Below are positions 35,600-47,120 of a stretch of 64,000 nt of DNA, in pieces. Origin of the DNA: Panax quinquefolius (taxonomy: Eukaryota; Streptophyta; Magnoliopsida; Apiales; Araliaceae); NCBI GenBank assembly GCA_020205615.1, contig CM035170.1, positions 30,199,503-30,263,502 on the forward strand, given 5' to 3'. Position numbers and translations under genes: made by a program. The first letter of the stretch is position 1, and every line of letters begins with the position of its first letter. Below the pieces are notes generated by a model. That model searched no databases and was not told where the DNA came from. It worked only from the letters and a program-made list of their open reading frames with translations.

Positions 35600-36447
35600 A
35601 TCAAGTATAACTAGTTTGGCCTGCCCAATCCTCGAATTTTACAATGGTTGCATGTGTGATATCTTGACTCAGATTCTGCATTTGTTCATTATCCCACTTG
35701 ACTCCTTGTTGGGCACACAAGCCAGCTACAACAGATGCATGTGGGATTCTCCCAGTCGTGCTCCCCCGCATATACTATAACATATTCTGATGTATCAGGT
35801 GGGCTACATCAATGTACTTCCCTGTGATTATGCCCCACATAATGATTGCCCCCTCTGCTGTGATTTCATGCTGATGAGACGACGAAACGAGCTTTGCATA
35901 TATAAATAAATTCCATGCCTTGGCATATCGATTCAGGGCTGATGCTGGGAATATTCGAGGCTGATTCGTGCCAGCCTTGTAAGTCCACTTCAATCTTGGC
36001 AAACACAACTCAGTAATGACCATTTCCAAATCTGTTTCCAAGTGTTCACCTTCTACCCAATTAGCGAGACCCGATTAAAAGTCGCCAAGTAACCCGAAAG
36101 CGCTTCTAATCATGGAGGTCCGAATCCACTTGAACTCCGCGAACCACGGATAACCCACCCATCGTCTCCTTTGCATTCGCATAGAATTCTCTGACAATAC
36201 CCATCGGGGTAGGCATGTGCGTGGCAGTCAATCCAAGCCATCCTCTCTTGCGAATCATGTTCCACAATTGACCATCTTGTTGCTCAGGCTTGAGTCCCCT
36301 CTCATTCACAAAAGTTTTTGCCACGATTCTGTAATACTCCATTTGGGCGTCTAGACTCAAGAATTTGGTATGATCCACAACATCTTCCCCTTGACTGCTA
36401 GAGGAAGACGACGATGAAGAAGAAAAGCGAGCTCTCTTAGGACCCAT
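35600..36447 (-). pseudogene. Athila post-pol (env-like/plant transposon) ORF
   Basis: The start chosen is the ATG at 36447 (MGPKRARF), followed by a Ser run. Open pieces are 36447-36106 and 36041-35775. Wording such as F-Y-A-N-A-K-E and V-R-G-V-Q-V-D, then F-I-Y-A-K-L and the I-I-T-G-K-Y-I-D-V-A block, resembles the conserved region often labelled a putative plant transposon protein, encoded after pol in Athila. Its function is unknown; an envelope role was proposed for some relatives but nothing here proves it. Stops near 36106 and 35775 and LTR H break it. Confidence 0.7.
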
Positions 36448-36540
36448 TGGAAATTGCTGGAGAAAGATGAGGAGTATTTGTATGATAGAGATCGCTAACC
36501 GATGATTGATGACCCCCAAACTGACTTCTGCACAACCCAA

Positions 36541-37147
36541 TTAAAACCCTAGTTTATATCAGTATAGTGATGGTCGTGGGTAGGAGGTTGAACGTGTGTA
36601 GATTCGTGGGTAGTAGAATAGTTGGTAATGGCTTGGAGAAGAGATGTCGTGCGTTTGTGGGAGAACAAGTGAAAATGCTTCAACTAATATAAGCCAAGTG
36701 GGAGCACACGTCTTTTAAAACTTAAGAAATTGTCCCCTTCTGGTGTCAAGCGCGGCCGCGTGGCCTTTCAATAGAGATCAGGCGTGAGCGTGCGATTGTA
36801 ATTTTTTAGTCTGGCAGGCATGCGCGCGGACGCAGGTTATTGTGCTGTTATCATTGCGCGGCCGCGTGTTATTGTGTTGTTATCATTGCGCGACCGTGCG
36901 ACCCTGAATCCTGCAATTCTAGTTTTCATTTCCAGTACTTCAAATCAGTGATGAATTCAGTCCAAGATACCTACATCGACATCAATAAACACTTTCAAGG
37001 CATGATTTACTAAATAAACATGAGTGTCTATTTTACCATCCTAATTTTGATGCTATGACAAACATACTCCTATTCAAGTTCAGCTACTATGATAATTATA
37101 CAAAGCTAATCGACTATCACAATTTTCAAGTTCAGCTACTATAATGA
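36541..37147 (-). other. Athila inter-genic region with GC-rich repeats
   Basis: No gene. Dense GCGCGGCCGCG-type motifs occur at 36750-36900, including a 32-bp tandem duplication (36837-36868, 36869-36900). This contrasts with the AT-rich surroundings. Confidence 0.6.
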
Positions 37148-38345
37148 CTAACAAAAGCAACCTAAACTGAATAAGTAAAAAGTAGAGATAGAAATAATGG
37201 GTTGCCTCCCATCAAGCGCTAAGTTATAGTCAATTAGCTTGATTGTCTCTGAATCTCGTGTCGAAGAAAGAATTGAGGTGACTTTCTGTCTGTCCACCTC
37301 ACCAGCGAAGTAATGCTTCAATTGTTGCCCATTCACTTTAAAAGGCTGATCTGGGAATTTATCAAACACTTCTATCGCACTATATGGAAAGGCAGTCTTC
37401 ACTATAAATGGCCCTGACCATCTTGATTTCAGCTTCTCGGGAAAAAGTTTAAGTCTAGAGTTAAAAAGCAAAACCCTTTGTCCCAGTTCAAATGTCTTCT
37501 CTATGATCTTGCGATCATGCCATTTCTTCACCTTCTCTTTGTATATCTTTGAATTCTCATATGCCTGTAGTTGGAATTCATCCAACTCATTGAGTTGGAG
37601 TAGGCATTTCTCCCCTGCAGCTTTCACATCCAAATTGAGCTTCTGAATTGCCCAATATGCCTTGTGTTCTAGTTCCATAGGAAGGTGACAGGCTTTTCCA
37701 TACACGAGCTGAAAAGGTGACATGCCCAATGGGGTCTTGTATGCAGTCCTATATGCCCACACAGCATCATCCAACTTTAAAGACCAGTCCTTTCTCGTGG
37801 GATTCATAACCTTTTCAAGGATTCTTTTGACTTCTTGATTTGATACTTCAGCTTGGCCATTTATTTGTGGGTGATAAGTTGTAGCAATACGATGGTTCAC
37901 CCCATACTTGGCCAACAACGATGTAAACTGCATGTTGCAAAAATGACTACCTTCATCACTAATGATGGCCCTTGGAATCCCAAACCTAGTTAAGATACTT
38001 ATGTGTAAAAACTTGAGGACTACTTTGGCATCATTGGTCGGAAGAGCTGCCACTTCTACCCATTTCGACACATAATCCACTGCGAGCAAGATGTAGAGAT
38101 TTCTGTAAGAAGAAACAAAAGGGCTCATGAAGTCAATCCCCCACACATCAAAAATTTCTACTTCGAGGATAGTATTCAATGACATTTCATTTCTTTTCGA
38201 GATGTTCCCAACTCTCTGACATCTATCACATCTCTAGATGAAACTGTAGGCATCCTTAAAAATTATCGACCAGTAGAATCCTGCTTGTAGCACTCTAGCC
38301 GCTGTTCGTTCTCCACCATAGTGACCTCCATACACCAAAGAATGA
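37148..38345 (-). pseudogene. pol: Athila integrase
   Basis: The zinc-binding part (about 38340-38215) shows G-G-H-Y-G-G and R-C-D-R-C, with a stop in place of a conserved position at 38234-38236. The core, an open frame of 345 aa (38185-37148), has all three catalytic positions: Asp in V-W-G-I-D-F-M, Asp in I-I-S-D-E-G and Glu in G-Q-A-E-V. It continues through [14 protein letters not shown] and the G-P-F-I-V strand. This is the most intact integrase core in the window. It lacks a chromodomain, as expected for Athila. Confidence 0.88.
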
Positions 38346-38350
38346 TAATT

Positions 38351-39083
38351 CTACAAAATCCCCTCGGTCTCACTATACGATATACACCTTCTTATCATTT
38401 GATCAACACACTGTTTAAACAAGTGTGGCTCATCCCATATAAACCATTTGACATCATGCAAAAAAAAATTCTTTTGATAACCCACCAAGTCAGAAGGTAC
38501 CATCTTACTCACCAAATAGTTCGCGTACTCTGCAAACCATGGCACTTCCCCTTTCACCACAAATAACTGTTCATCTGGAAAGGATTCATTGATCACAACT
38601 TTGTCGTCTGCCTCCCTTTCTGGATTCTCTAGTCGAGATAAGTGGTCCGCCACTTGGTTTTCAGTGCCTTTTCGTCCTTGATCTCCAAATCAAATTCCTG
38701 CAACAATAAAATCCATCTCATCAACCGGGGCTTTGCATCCTTTTTTGCCACTAATGTCGAATTACCGCGTGATCCGTGTACACTATCACCTTTATACCAA
38801 TCAGATATGCTCAAAATTTATCAAAGGCATACACCACTGCCAATAATTCTTTCTCTGTGGTGCTGTAGTTCAACTGTGCATCTGTAAGGGTCTTGCTGGC
38901 ATAATAAATCACATGAAACATCTTCTCTTTCCTCTGCCCCAAAACAACCCCTGCGGCGTAATCACTGGCATCACACATCAGCTAAAATGGCAAATCCCAA
39001 TCTGGAGCAGTAATAACTGGTGCTGATGTTAATTTCCCCTTTAAGTGCTCAAATGCCGACACGTAAACCTTATCAAAATTAAA
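38351..39083 (-). pseudogene. pol: Athila RNase H and linker
   Basis: The RNase H reads M-C-D-A-S-D-Y-A-A-G, then Y-A-S-K-T-L and the E-K-E-L-L-A-V-V helix, with stops between them, and then loses frame near 38790. The linker open piece 38653-38351 (A-D-H-L-S-R-L-E) leads to the integrase. At least four stops or shifts are present. Confidence 0.8.
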
Positions 39084-39963
39084 CTATGCATCCTTCTCTA
39101 ATAAACTGCATAGTGGTTTAGTTATCTTGGACAAGTCCTTGATGAATCTGCGGTAGAAGCCTGTATGTCCCAAAAAACTGCGAACACCTTTTACTGAAGT
39201 AGGTGGTGGCAACTTCTCAATAGTTTCCAGCTTAGCCCTATCCACCTCGAGTCCCTTCTTCGAAACCTTGTGTCCCAATATGATTCCTTCTTGTACCATG
39301 AAGTGGCACTTTTCCCAGTTCAGCACTAGATTCGTCTCAACACATCTCTTCAACACCATTACCAAATTTGCAAGGCATAAATCAAACGAGTCCCCGAAGA
39401 CTGTGAAATCATCCATAAATACCTCCATGTTCTGTTCCACCATGTCTGAAAATATAGCCATCATGTATCTCTAAAAGGTGGCTGGAGCATTGCACAACCC
39501 GAAAAACATCCTTCTGAAAGCAAAAGTATCTTATGGAAATGTGAAGGTAGTCTTTTCCTGGTCTTCTGGAGCTATCATAATCTGATTGTAGCCTGGATAA
39601 CCATCCAGAAGGCAATAATACTCATGACTTGCTAACTGGCCCAACATCATCAATGAATGGTAGTGGAAAATGATCTTTCCTTGTAGCTTTGTTGAGCCTG
39701 TGGTAATCCATGCAGACTCTCCACCCCGTCACTGTTCGTGTTGGAATTAATTCATTATTCTCATTAGTAACAATGGTTATACCACCCTTCTTCGGTACAC
39801 ACTGCACTAGGCTCACCCATGAGTTGTCTGAAATCAGATAGACTATACCTGCATCCAGCCATTTTAATACCTCTTTATTGACCACTTCTTTCATTATCGG
39901 ATTAAGTCTTCTTTGTTGCTCAACCGACGGCTTACTATCATCTTCTAACAAGATCTTATGCAT
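39084..39963 (-). pseudogene. pol: Athila reverse transcriptase
   Basis: Open pieces 39963-39622 and 39464-39084. Seen in order: V-Q-C-V-P-K-K-G-G, R-V-C-M-D-Y-H-R-L-N-K-A-T, H-F-P-L-P-F-I-D, G-Y-P-G-Y-N-Q-I, F-G-L-C-N-A-P-A-T-F, then a stop at 39471-39473, and the catalytic F-M-D-D (Y-x-D-D class). The thumb region shows G-H-K-V-S and R-S-F-L-G-H. A frame change lies near 39620. Confidence 0.87.
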
Positions 39964-40242
39964 ATAAAAAGTAGGGCTGATCCCTTTGATATCTGCTATG
40001 GTCCATCAAATAGCTGATTTAAACTCTCTAAGCACTCGTAGTAGTTTTTCTTCCTGAAAATATGTTAGTGCAGAAGAAATAATTATAGGTAGCTTTGAAT
40101 CTTTATTTAAAAATGTGTACCTGAGTTGATCTGGAAGTGGTTTTAATTCAATTTCTGGAGGTGTCTCAAGAGATGGCTTTAATTTTACCGATGTCTCTCC
40201 AGCTTTCGTTAATGGCTCGATAGGTGTTCTGAATTTTCTGAA
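39964..40242 (-). other. Athila protease-RT linker
   Basis: The sequence continues between protease and RT without a long open frame. Short stretches of K-P-S-L-E-T-P-P-E-I-E-L-K type, common in Athila linkers, can be read near 40120-40190. Confidence 0.5.
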
Positions 40243-40866
40243 TTATGGAGTGGTATCCAGATATTGCACAAGTTCGGTGAATTCCTCATCCTCCAATTTT
40301 GAATTTTCAGCAATGACACTCCTCAATGGTTTATAATCCACTAGACTCTCAACTTCATCATTTAATACACGGTCCACCAAATCAACTCTGAAACATTCTT
40401 CTTCATCTGTTGGGAACTTCATTGCCTTGAAGACATTAAAGGTAGCCTCCTGATCATGTACACGCATCGTGAGTTCCCCTTTTTGCACGTCTATCAAAGT
40501 CCTTCCTATGGCTAAGAATGGTCTCCCCAATATGATTGGTATACTTTTATCTTCCTCGTAATCTAAAATGATGAAGTCAACCAGAAAGATAAATTTGTCC
40601 ACTTTCACCAGTACTTCCTCAACTATTCCCCGTGGATACGTGATGGATCTGTCAGCTAGCTGCAAAGAAATATTTTTCGGCCTTAGAGCCGACAATCCCA
40701 ACTGATTAAACACTGACAAGGGCATCAGATTGATATTTGCCCCAAGATCACATAGACATTTATCAAAGTTCATCTTTTCGATAGTGCATGGAATTGTGAA
40801 ACTTCCCGGATCTTTCAGCTTTGGAGGTAGTTTATGCTGAAGCACTGTACTGCATTCCTCTGTCAA
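40243..40866 (-). pseudogene. pol: Athila aspartic protease
   Basis: The open frame is 207 aa. The active site is L-C-D-L-G-A-N, the D-L-G-A form typical of Athila rather than D-S/T-G. The flap and C-terminal strand I-I-L-G-R-P-F-L-A follow. The stop at about 40876 separates it from the gag end (L-D-E-F). It would cut the Gag-Pol polyprotein in the particle. This is one of the better preserved pieces. Confidence 0.85.
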
Positions 40867-40875
40867 GATTACTAT

Positions 40876-42690
40876 CTAAAACTCGTCTAATCTCCTCTTC
40901 CTTGATAATATACCCCTCATGAACTTTGCATAACTTGGCATCTGTTCCAATGCCTCCGCGAAAGGTATGTTGATCTGCAGCTTTTTAAAGACCTCCAAAA
41001 ACTCACTGAACTTTTTATCTTCCCTCTGCTTGTTCAATCTCTGCGGATACGGAACCGAAGGGTGAACTAGTGGTACTGTACTCTTAGGCTTATTATCTGA
41101 ACCTGATTTCTCCTTATCTACTTGCTGCAACTCAGAGTCCTCATGATTTTCTTTACATTAGGTTGATCGCTCTGCATCACGCTACATGCGGCATCCCTTT
41201 ATAAATCGGTAGCGGCCGCTACCGTGAATTTTTTTCTGCATATTGCTTCCCAGACCTGAGTGTTATAACCTGGCACTGTTCCTTCCCTTCTCTTCGTAGA
41301 TTTGCCTCTGTATTACTTGGAAATGAACCTGTTGTTAAGCATGCTCACCATTTGCCCCATTTTAGTTTCTAGATTTTTAATTGTCAATGCTTGGCTTTTG
41401 ATCATAACCTCTGTATTCGCCACGTACTTCATCATCATCTCCTCCATTTCTGATTTCTTTTCTTGCTGAGGTGCAGCTGGAGTGTGATGTTGTTGTTGTT
41501 GAGAAAATCCCAGGGGAAAAGGTGGTCTTGGTGTAAACCGCGGGTCATACTGGTTATGATCAAACCGATTATTCTGGCTAAAACCGATTCTCATTGATTT
41601 CCTTGATTGTTCGACCAACTGAAGTTAGGATGATTGCGGTTGTTGGAGTTGTACGTGTTCTAAAACTGACCTTGGTCTTTCCCGTAATTGCTCACATACT
41701 GCACCGACTCTGAGCTGATAGCACATTGATCTGTTGAGTGTGACCCTGCACAAATCTCACATATGAAGGCAAATGTTTTCGCTTTACCCTCTATCAATGT
41801 ATCTATTTTCTTTGTCATAGATGCCATATGTGCCGATAACTGAGTAATAGCATCCACTTCCAATAAACTGCAACCTTGGGCTATGGCATCCGAGATATAG
41901 GGTTCTGAAAATCATTTGCTGCCATTGTTTCGATTAGGTTATAGGCCTCCTCATAACTCTTTGCCCATAATGCTCCTCCTGCAGCTGCATCTATAATCGG
42001 CCTAGACTGCCATCCCAATCCATTATAGAATGTGTTGATCACCATCCAATTTGGCATACCATGGTGCAGACACTTTCATAGCATCTCTTTGTATCTCTCC
42101 CAGGCCTCATATAAAGATTCACCATATTGTTGCTCAAACTAAGAGATTGTTGTCCTCATTTTTGCAGTCTTAGCCATTGGGAAAAACTTGGCTAAGAACT
42201 TCTGTGCTAGGTCCTCCCATGTAGTTATAGATCTTGTAGGCAAAGAATGAAGCCAACTTCTCATTTTATCCCTCAATTAGAACGGAAATAGCCTAAGTCT
42301 GATAGCATCCTCCGTCACCCCGTTATATCTGAACGTGTCACATATCTCAATAAAACTCAACAGGTGTTCATTCGGATCATCTGTTGCGGCACCCCCAAAC
42401 TGTAACGAATTTTGCAGCATCTAAATAGTGCTTGTTTTTATCTCGAATGTATTAGTTGCTATCACTGGTCTGACTATGCTAGACTGTAATCCATTAATAT
42501 TAGGCATGGAATATTCTCTCAGAGCCCTATGCTCCTCTCTTTTCTGTTCTCCTTGTCCCTCATTTGCCATATCAAATGTAGTACCCTCTAAATGTGCTTG
42601 TAAATTTCTACGAACTCTCGCTTTCCAACCTCTCCCGTTTATGTTATCCTGAGCAGGTGTTAAGTCGGGATTTAATGACCGCGTGCACAT
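40876..42690 (-). pseudogene. gag: Athila gag
   Basis: The start is at 42690 (MCTRSLNPDL). Capsid text continues over stops: G-G-A-A-T-D-D-P-N-E-H-L, L-R-L-F-P-F and A-K-F-F-P, then Y-E-A-W-E-R-Y-K and I-I-D-A-A-A-G-G. A CX2CX4HX4C-like knuckle, CEICAGSHSTDQC, lies in the open piece 41863-41660. A Q-rich and coiled-coil part (L-E-T-K-M-G-Q-M) is in 41618-41313. The 41130-40876 piece holds V-P-Y-P-Q-R-L and I-N-I-P-F-A-E-A-L. Several stops and shifts are present. Confidence 0.85.
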
Positions 42691-42813
42691 AAAAATTTAT
42701 ACAAGTTCTTGAAACAAAAACAAAAACAAAAATAGAAATGAGATAAGATTAGATTTGTCTAAGTCATACAATATAGCTTAGAACTGATGATAACTATTAA
42801 ATTTATACGCCTT

Positions 42814-42831
42814 TCCCTGGCAACGGCGCCA
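42814..42831 (-). other. Athila primer-binding site (tRNA-Asp type)
   Basis: In element sense, TGGCGCCGTTGCCAGGGA lies 6 bp inside the 5' LTR. It closely matches the tRNA-Asp 3' end complement used by Athila elements. Confidence 0.85.
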
Positions 42832-42837
42832 AAAACT

Positions 42838-44399
42838 TGTTGCCTCTTTTTTAGTTCGAACAAAAGAGCTCTAACCCATTCAAGCATACATGTGTCAACA
42901 AGCAATACAGAGTAAGTCGAGTATCGATCCACGGAGAAAGTTGTCTAAATTAAACTATTATGCATCAACTAAATCAATATTTTTATATGCTTAAACTAAT
43001 GCTTATAATTGTGAATTACTCTAAATGCAAATAATAACTAAAATAAGAATAATAATGTAATAAATCAAATCTGGAGATAATGGGATCTTAACTTCATTTA
43101 ACAGTTCATCTAATTAAAACCATCATGCAAGATTGTTCACGTATCACAGAAAAGTAGCCAAGAGCACTAATGTAGACAACCATTTTTCAATGTATCATGA
43201 CCTACTTACATAACATCCACATGCAATAGACACCATGTAATCATCAATAAAACCAATTGCACTATATTTTTATGTGACATTGCAGCAATATTGAATTTAA
43301 GCACAAGCCGTATTTAACTCATACGGTGACACAGTATATGTCTATCTGATTCACGAAATACAAAGCTAAGCAAAACAGCCCCATATACGTATGCTATCAT
43401 GATTACAACCATACTCGCATGTTATTTTTCAATTCCATATAAGCACATAAAACGAATGGTGATCAATCATTCATTCATGCAAATCAACCATGATAGAAAT
43501 TCCTTATAATACCCAAAACAGTCCAGCAATCAGCCATAAGTTAGACTACGTATTAAACTCCGTTAGAATCCCATAATGGAGTCTAGTTCATGACTGAACC
43601 AAAAGCCATTATGGGATCAAAGCAACGCATGGAAAATAAATAAGCAATTGAAAGAGAGTAGATAAAATTGATCAAACCCAATTGCTGATTACAATCCCAA
43701 CGTAACGTTCAAATCCTCAATAATATCCAGCAACATAAAAGTAAAACATCCACATTGACTGAATTCCAAAGAAGAAATAGAAAAATAAGAAATCTATGCT
43801 TGGTTTCACGTTGGAATTCTCTCAAAGTGTAAACCCTAGTTCTCTCTTATGAAAAGTACGTAAAAACTGAAGATAATCACGTTTGGTGCCAACCATAATC
43901 GTTTATACCAAGTTAAACACTTGAATTTTAAAAATTAAAATAAAGTCAAGACCTCGATCAACAAAGACGCCGCGGTCCTGTGTAATTCTCACATGGTATG
44001 CGCGAATGCAAAGTCAAGTCTTGATTCGAGTAATGGCGCATGGTAGCGTGTTGAAGTTTTGTTGGCCACGCGACTTCTGAACTGTGCAACCTCAAGTTTT
44101 GCTACTGCTTTTTCCTTGCCAGGCTGCTACTGATGCTTTGACATGCAACTTTTGCTCTATTGTTCACCACTTCTTAGCTTCTTTTGTCCACTGATCCTCA
44201 TGTTGTGCCGCCATTTATCACATGCCATCTACCAATGCCCAGCTCATGCCATTTCCTGCACTTTTGCACCAAAGGAGTTCTTAGTACATGTAACATAAAA
44301 TATTATGAAATGCAACTAAAAACACACTAAAATGTACTTGAGATGAGCATAATTTGCGTGAATTGATGTCCAATAAGTAGGTATAAAACCCACTTATCA
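42838..44399 (-). repeat. Athila 5' LTR (1.56 kb)
   Basis: Partner of 32067-33618, with boundaries fixed by the primer site on one side and the GTACA duplication on the other. No gene is seen. Confidence 0.92.
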
Positions 44400-44404
44400 G
44401 TACA

Positions 44405-44744
44405 TTAGTTTCATTATTAAATTAAATTAAAACAACATTATAACACTTCGTTTAATCCTTATCAACTCTCTAATTTAATCATTACATTAAATTAGAATAT
44501 TATCTCATAATAATTATTTCATCACTCTTTTATTTAAATTAACTCCCAAAATACCAAATTACCAACTATCAACTTAATTAACATATTACCTTAATTATGT
44601 TAATTCCCCCAACTCATAAATTATTTATTTAACAAATAAATAATCAAATTAAACAAATATTTATTCAACAATAACACATCAATTAAAATATTTATTTACT
44701 TCAATAAATATTTGAAATTACAATTAAAATTATGGATTGTTACA
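44405..44744 (-). repeat. LTR C2, right part (5' end of T2 3' LTR)
   Basis: It resumes after the Athila insertion and ends ..CCATAATTTTAATTG reversed, i.e. TGTAACAATCC in element sense at 44744. T2 internal sequence follows at once. Confidence 0.75.
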
Positions 44745-44853
44745 ACTTTCCCTCAATACAAGGATTTTGTCCCTAGAATCATAACTCAAATAACTCATTC
44801 GTCACATTCTTCCCTCCTTATAAAGATTCTGTCCCCAGAATCGAAGACACGGA

Positions 44854-45282
44854 TTAAACAAATAACTCAGGATAGTTCTTCATCATTTTGTCTTCGAGTT
44901 CCCACGTAGCTTCTTCGGCATTATGGTTCCTCCATATCACCTTCACGGAAGGTATCACTTTATTCCTGAGCACTTGTTCTATCCTGTCAACTATCTGGAT
45001 AGGAATTTCCTCATAAGAAAAGTCCTTATCGAACTGTAACGGTTCATACTCGATCACATGCTTGTAATCGAGTTTATATAGTCGTAGCACCGATACATGA
45101 AAGACATTGTGAACATGTTCCAACTCTGGAGGTAGAGCTACCTCGTAAGCCACTTCACCTACTCTTCGCAGAACCTCAAAGGGTCCAATAAACCTCAGGC
45201 TGAGCTTTCCCTTTTTACCAAAACAGATTTTCCCCTTCCTAGGAGAAACTTTTAGGAAAACAAAATCGTCAAACTCACAATC
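44854..45282 (-). pseudogene. pol: T2 integrase C-terminus with chromodomain
   Basis: After a stop at about 45280 the text continues K-L-S-L-R-F-I-G-P-F-E-V-L, then the open piece 45153-44854 with N-V-F-H-V-S-V-L. The chromodomain follows (I-V-D-R-I-E-Q-V-L, V-K-V-I-W-R-N-H, A-T-W-E-L-E). The protein ends Y-P-E-L-F-V with its stop at 44854-44856. This chromodomain is complete and supports the Tekay assignment. Confidence 0.87.
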
Positions 45283-46302
45283 TTATCTGTGTTGATCAGC
45301 ATACTTCTTTTGTCTATCTTGAGCAACTACCAATCTTGTCCTAATGAGTTTAACAGCCTCTGCGGTCTGCTGTACCAGTTCTGATCCTAACAGTTGACAT
45401 TCACCAACTTCATCCCAACACAATGGAGTTATGTGCTTCCTGTCGTACAATGCTTCATAAGGCAGCATGTCAATGCTTGCGTGGTAACTGTTGTTGTAGG
45501 CGAATTCTGCCAGTGGTAAATGATCATCCCAGTTCCCTTTGAAATCCATGATGCATGCTCTGAGCATATCTTCCAACGTCTGGATTGTTCGTTCTCTTTG
45601 GTCGTCTGTTTGAGGATGGTACGCCGTACTTATTCTCAATTCTGTTCCCATGTATTCTTGTAGTCTCCTCCAGAAGTTTAACGTGAATCTCGAATCTTTG
45701 TCTGACACAATTGACACTGAAACTCCATGTCTCGAAACAATCTCCTCGACGTTCAACTTTTCCAACTGATCAAGATTGAATCTAATCTTTATTGGTAAAA
45801 AGTGTGCTGATTTCGTCAGTCTATCCACTATCACCCAAATCACATCGTATCCTTTCTGAGTAGTTGGAAGACCTACCACAAAATCCATTGTGATATGCTC
45901 CCACTTCCATTCCGGTATTTCCAATGGTTGAAGTAATCTGCTTGGTCTTTGATGCTTGGCCTTGACACTTTGACATGTCAAGCATTTTGTGACACATTCT
46001 GCAACATCTCTTTTCATATTCAGTCACCAATAATGTCGTCGTAAATCTTGATACATCTTTGTACTTCCCAGATGAATTGAATATCTTGAGTTATGAGCTT
46101 TGGTCAAGATTTCGTCTTTAATATCCGGTACTGCTGGAACCCGAATTCTTCCCTCGAACCTTAGTAGTCCTTCGGTATCGATCTTGTATTTCACTTCACT
46201 ACCCTCAACCACTCTTTCTTTGATTTTCCCACATTCCTCATCGTGTAGTTGAGCGTTCTTCACTTTGTCCACTAAAGTTTGACTAGCTTCCATCTGGAAC
46301 AA
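45283..46302 (-). pseudogene. pol: T2 integrase zinc-binding domain and DDE core
   Basis: The linker and H-H half of the zinc domain are in 46302-46024, closed by a stop after H-Y-W. The frame then resumes with M-K-R-D-V-A-E-C, C-L-T-C and the core (46017-45283). All three acidic residues are present: M-D-F-V-V-G, V-S-D-K-D and Q-R-E-R-T. Only the Trp-to-stop change at about 46021-46023 blocks this part. Confidence 0.87.
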
Positions 46303-46372
46303 TCTTTCATTTGATTCTTTCAGGAGTTTGATTTCCAGCTCTAGTCTTGCTATTTGCTAAAATAAGCTTCTC

Positions 46373-46977
46373 CTAGGTAGTTATCAACATCAACTTCTCC
46401 CGACCCTTTCTACTCAAGGCATCGGAAACCACATTTGCTTTACCCGGATGATAAAAGATCTCACAATCATAATCTTTTATCAATTCTAACCATCTCCTTT
46501 GACACATGTTTAGATCCTTCTGTGTGAAAATATATTTCAGACTTTTATGGTCTGCGTATATCTCACATTTCTCCCCATAGAGATAGTGTCTCCATATCTT
46601 CAGAGCAAATACTACCGCAGACAACTCTAAATCATGAGTCGGGTATCCTTTCTTATAGTCCTTCAGTTGCCTTGATGCATACACAATGACTTTGTCGTTT
46701 TGAATACGCACACAACCTAGTCCTTTATGTGATGCATCACTATACACCAAAAAGTTTCTTGTATTATCCGAAAATGATAACACAGGTTCCATGCTAAGCT
46801 TTTCTTCAAGTCTTGAAAACTCTCTTCACACTTTTTCGTCAAAACAAATTTTACAGATTTCTTTGTCAGATTCGTTAACGAAGTGGCAATCTTAGGAAAG
46901 TCCCGAATAAACCGTCTGTCATAGCCTGCCAATCCCAGGTAACTTCTCACCTTTGATGGATTCCTTGGTTGTTCCAT
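46373..46977 (-). pseudogene. pol: T2 RNase H
   Basis: The open pieces 46977-46717 (R-S-Y-L-G-L-A-G-Y, RT connection) and 46792-46373 overlap across a one-base shift. Catalytic wording is [14 protein letters not shown] and A-D-H-K-S. It would degrade the RNA strand during reverse transcription. Confidence 0.85.
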
Positions 46978-47120
46978 ATTATTACAACTTCCACCTTCGA
47001 TGGATCCACTGAAATCCTATCTTTGTCAATCATATGCCCAAGAAATTGTACACGTTCTAGCCAAAATTCACATTTAGAGAATTTCGCATACAATTTTTCC
47101 TTTCTTAGCGTCTCCAACAT

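Larger units (their letters stand above)
32067..44399 (-). mobile_element. Athila-type Ty3-gypsy element, full length
   Basis: Two LTRs (32067-33618, 42838-44399) start TGTTGCCTC and end CACTTATCA. The duplication GTACA lies outside both (32062-32066, 44400-44404). In element sense the order is 5' LTR, tRNA-Asp-type primer site, gag, protease, RT, RNase H, integrase, post-pol ORF, 3' LTR. The large size (12.3 kb) and post-pol ORF are typical of Athila. A solo LTR is nested at about 34231-35550. Stops in every gene make it inactive. Confidence 0.93.
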
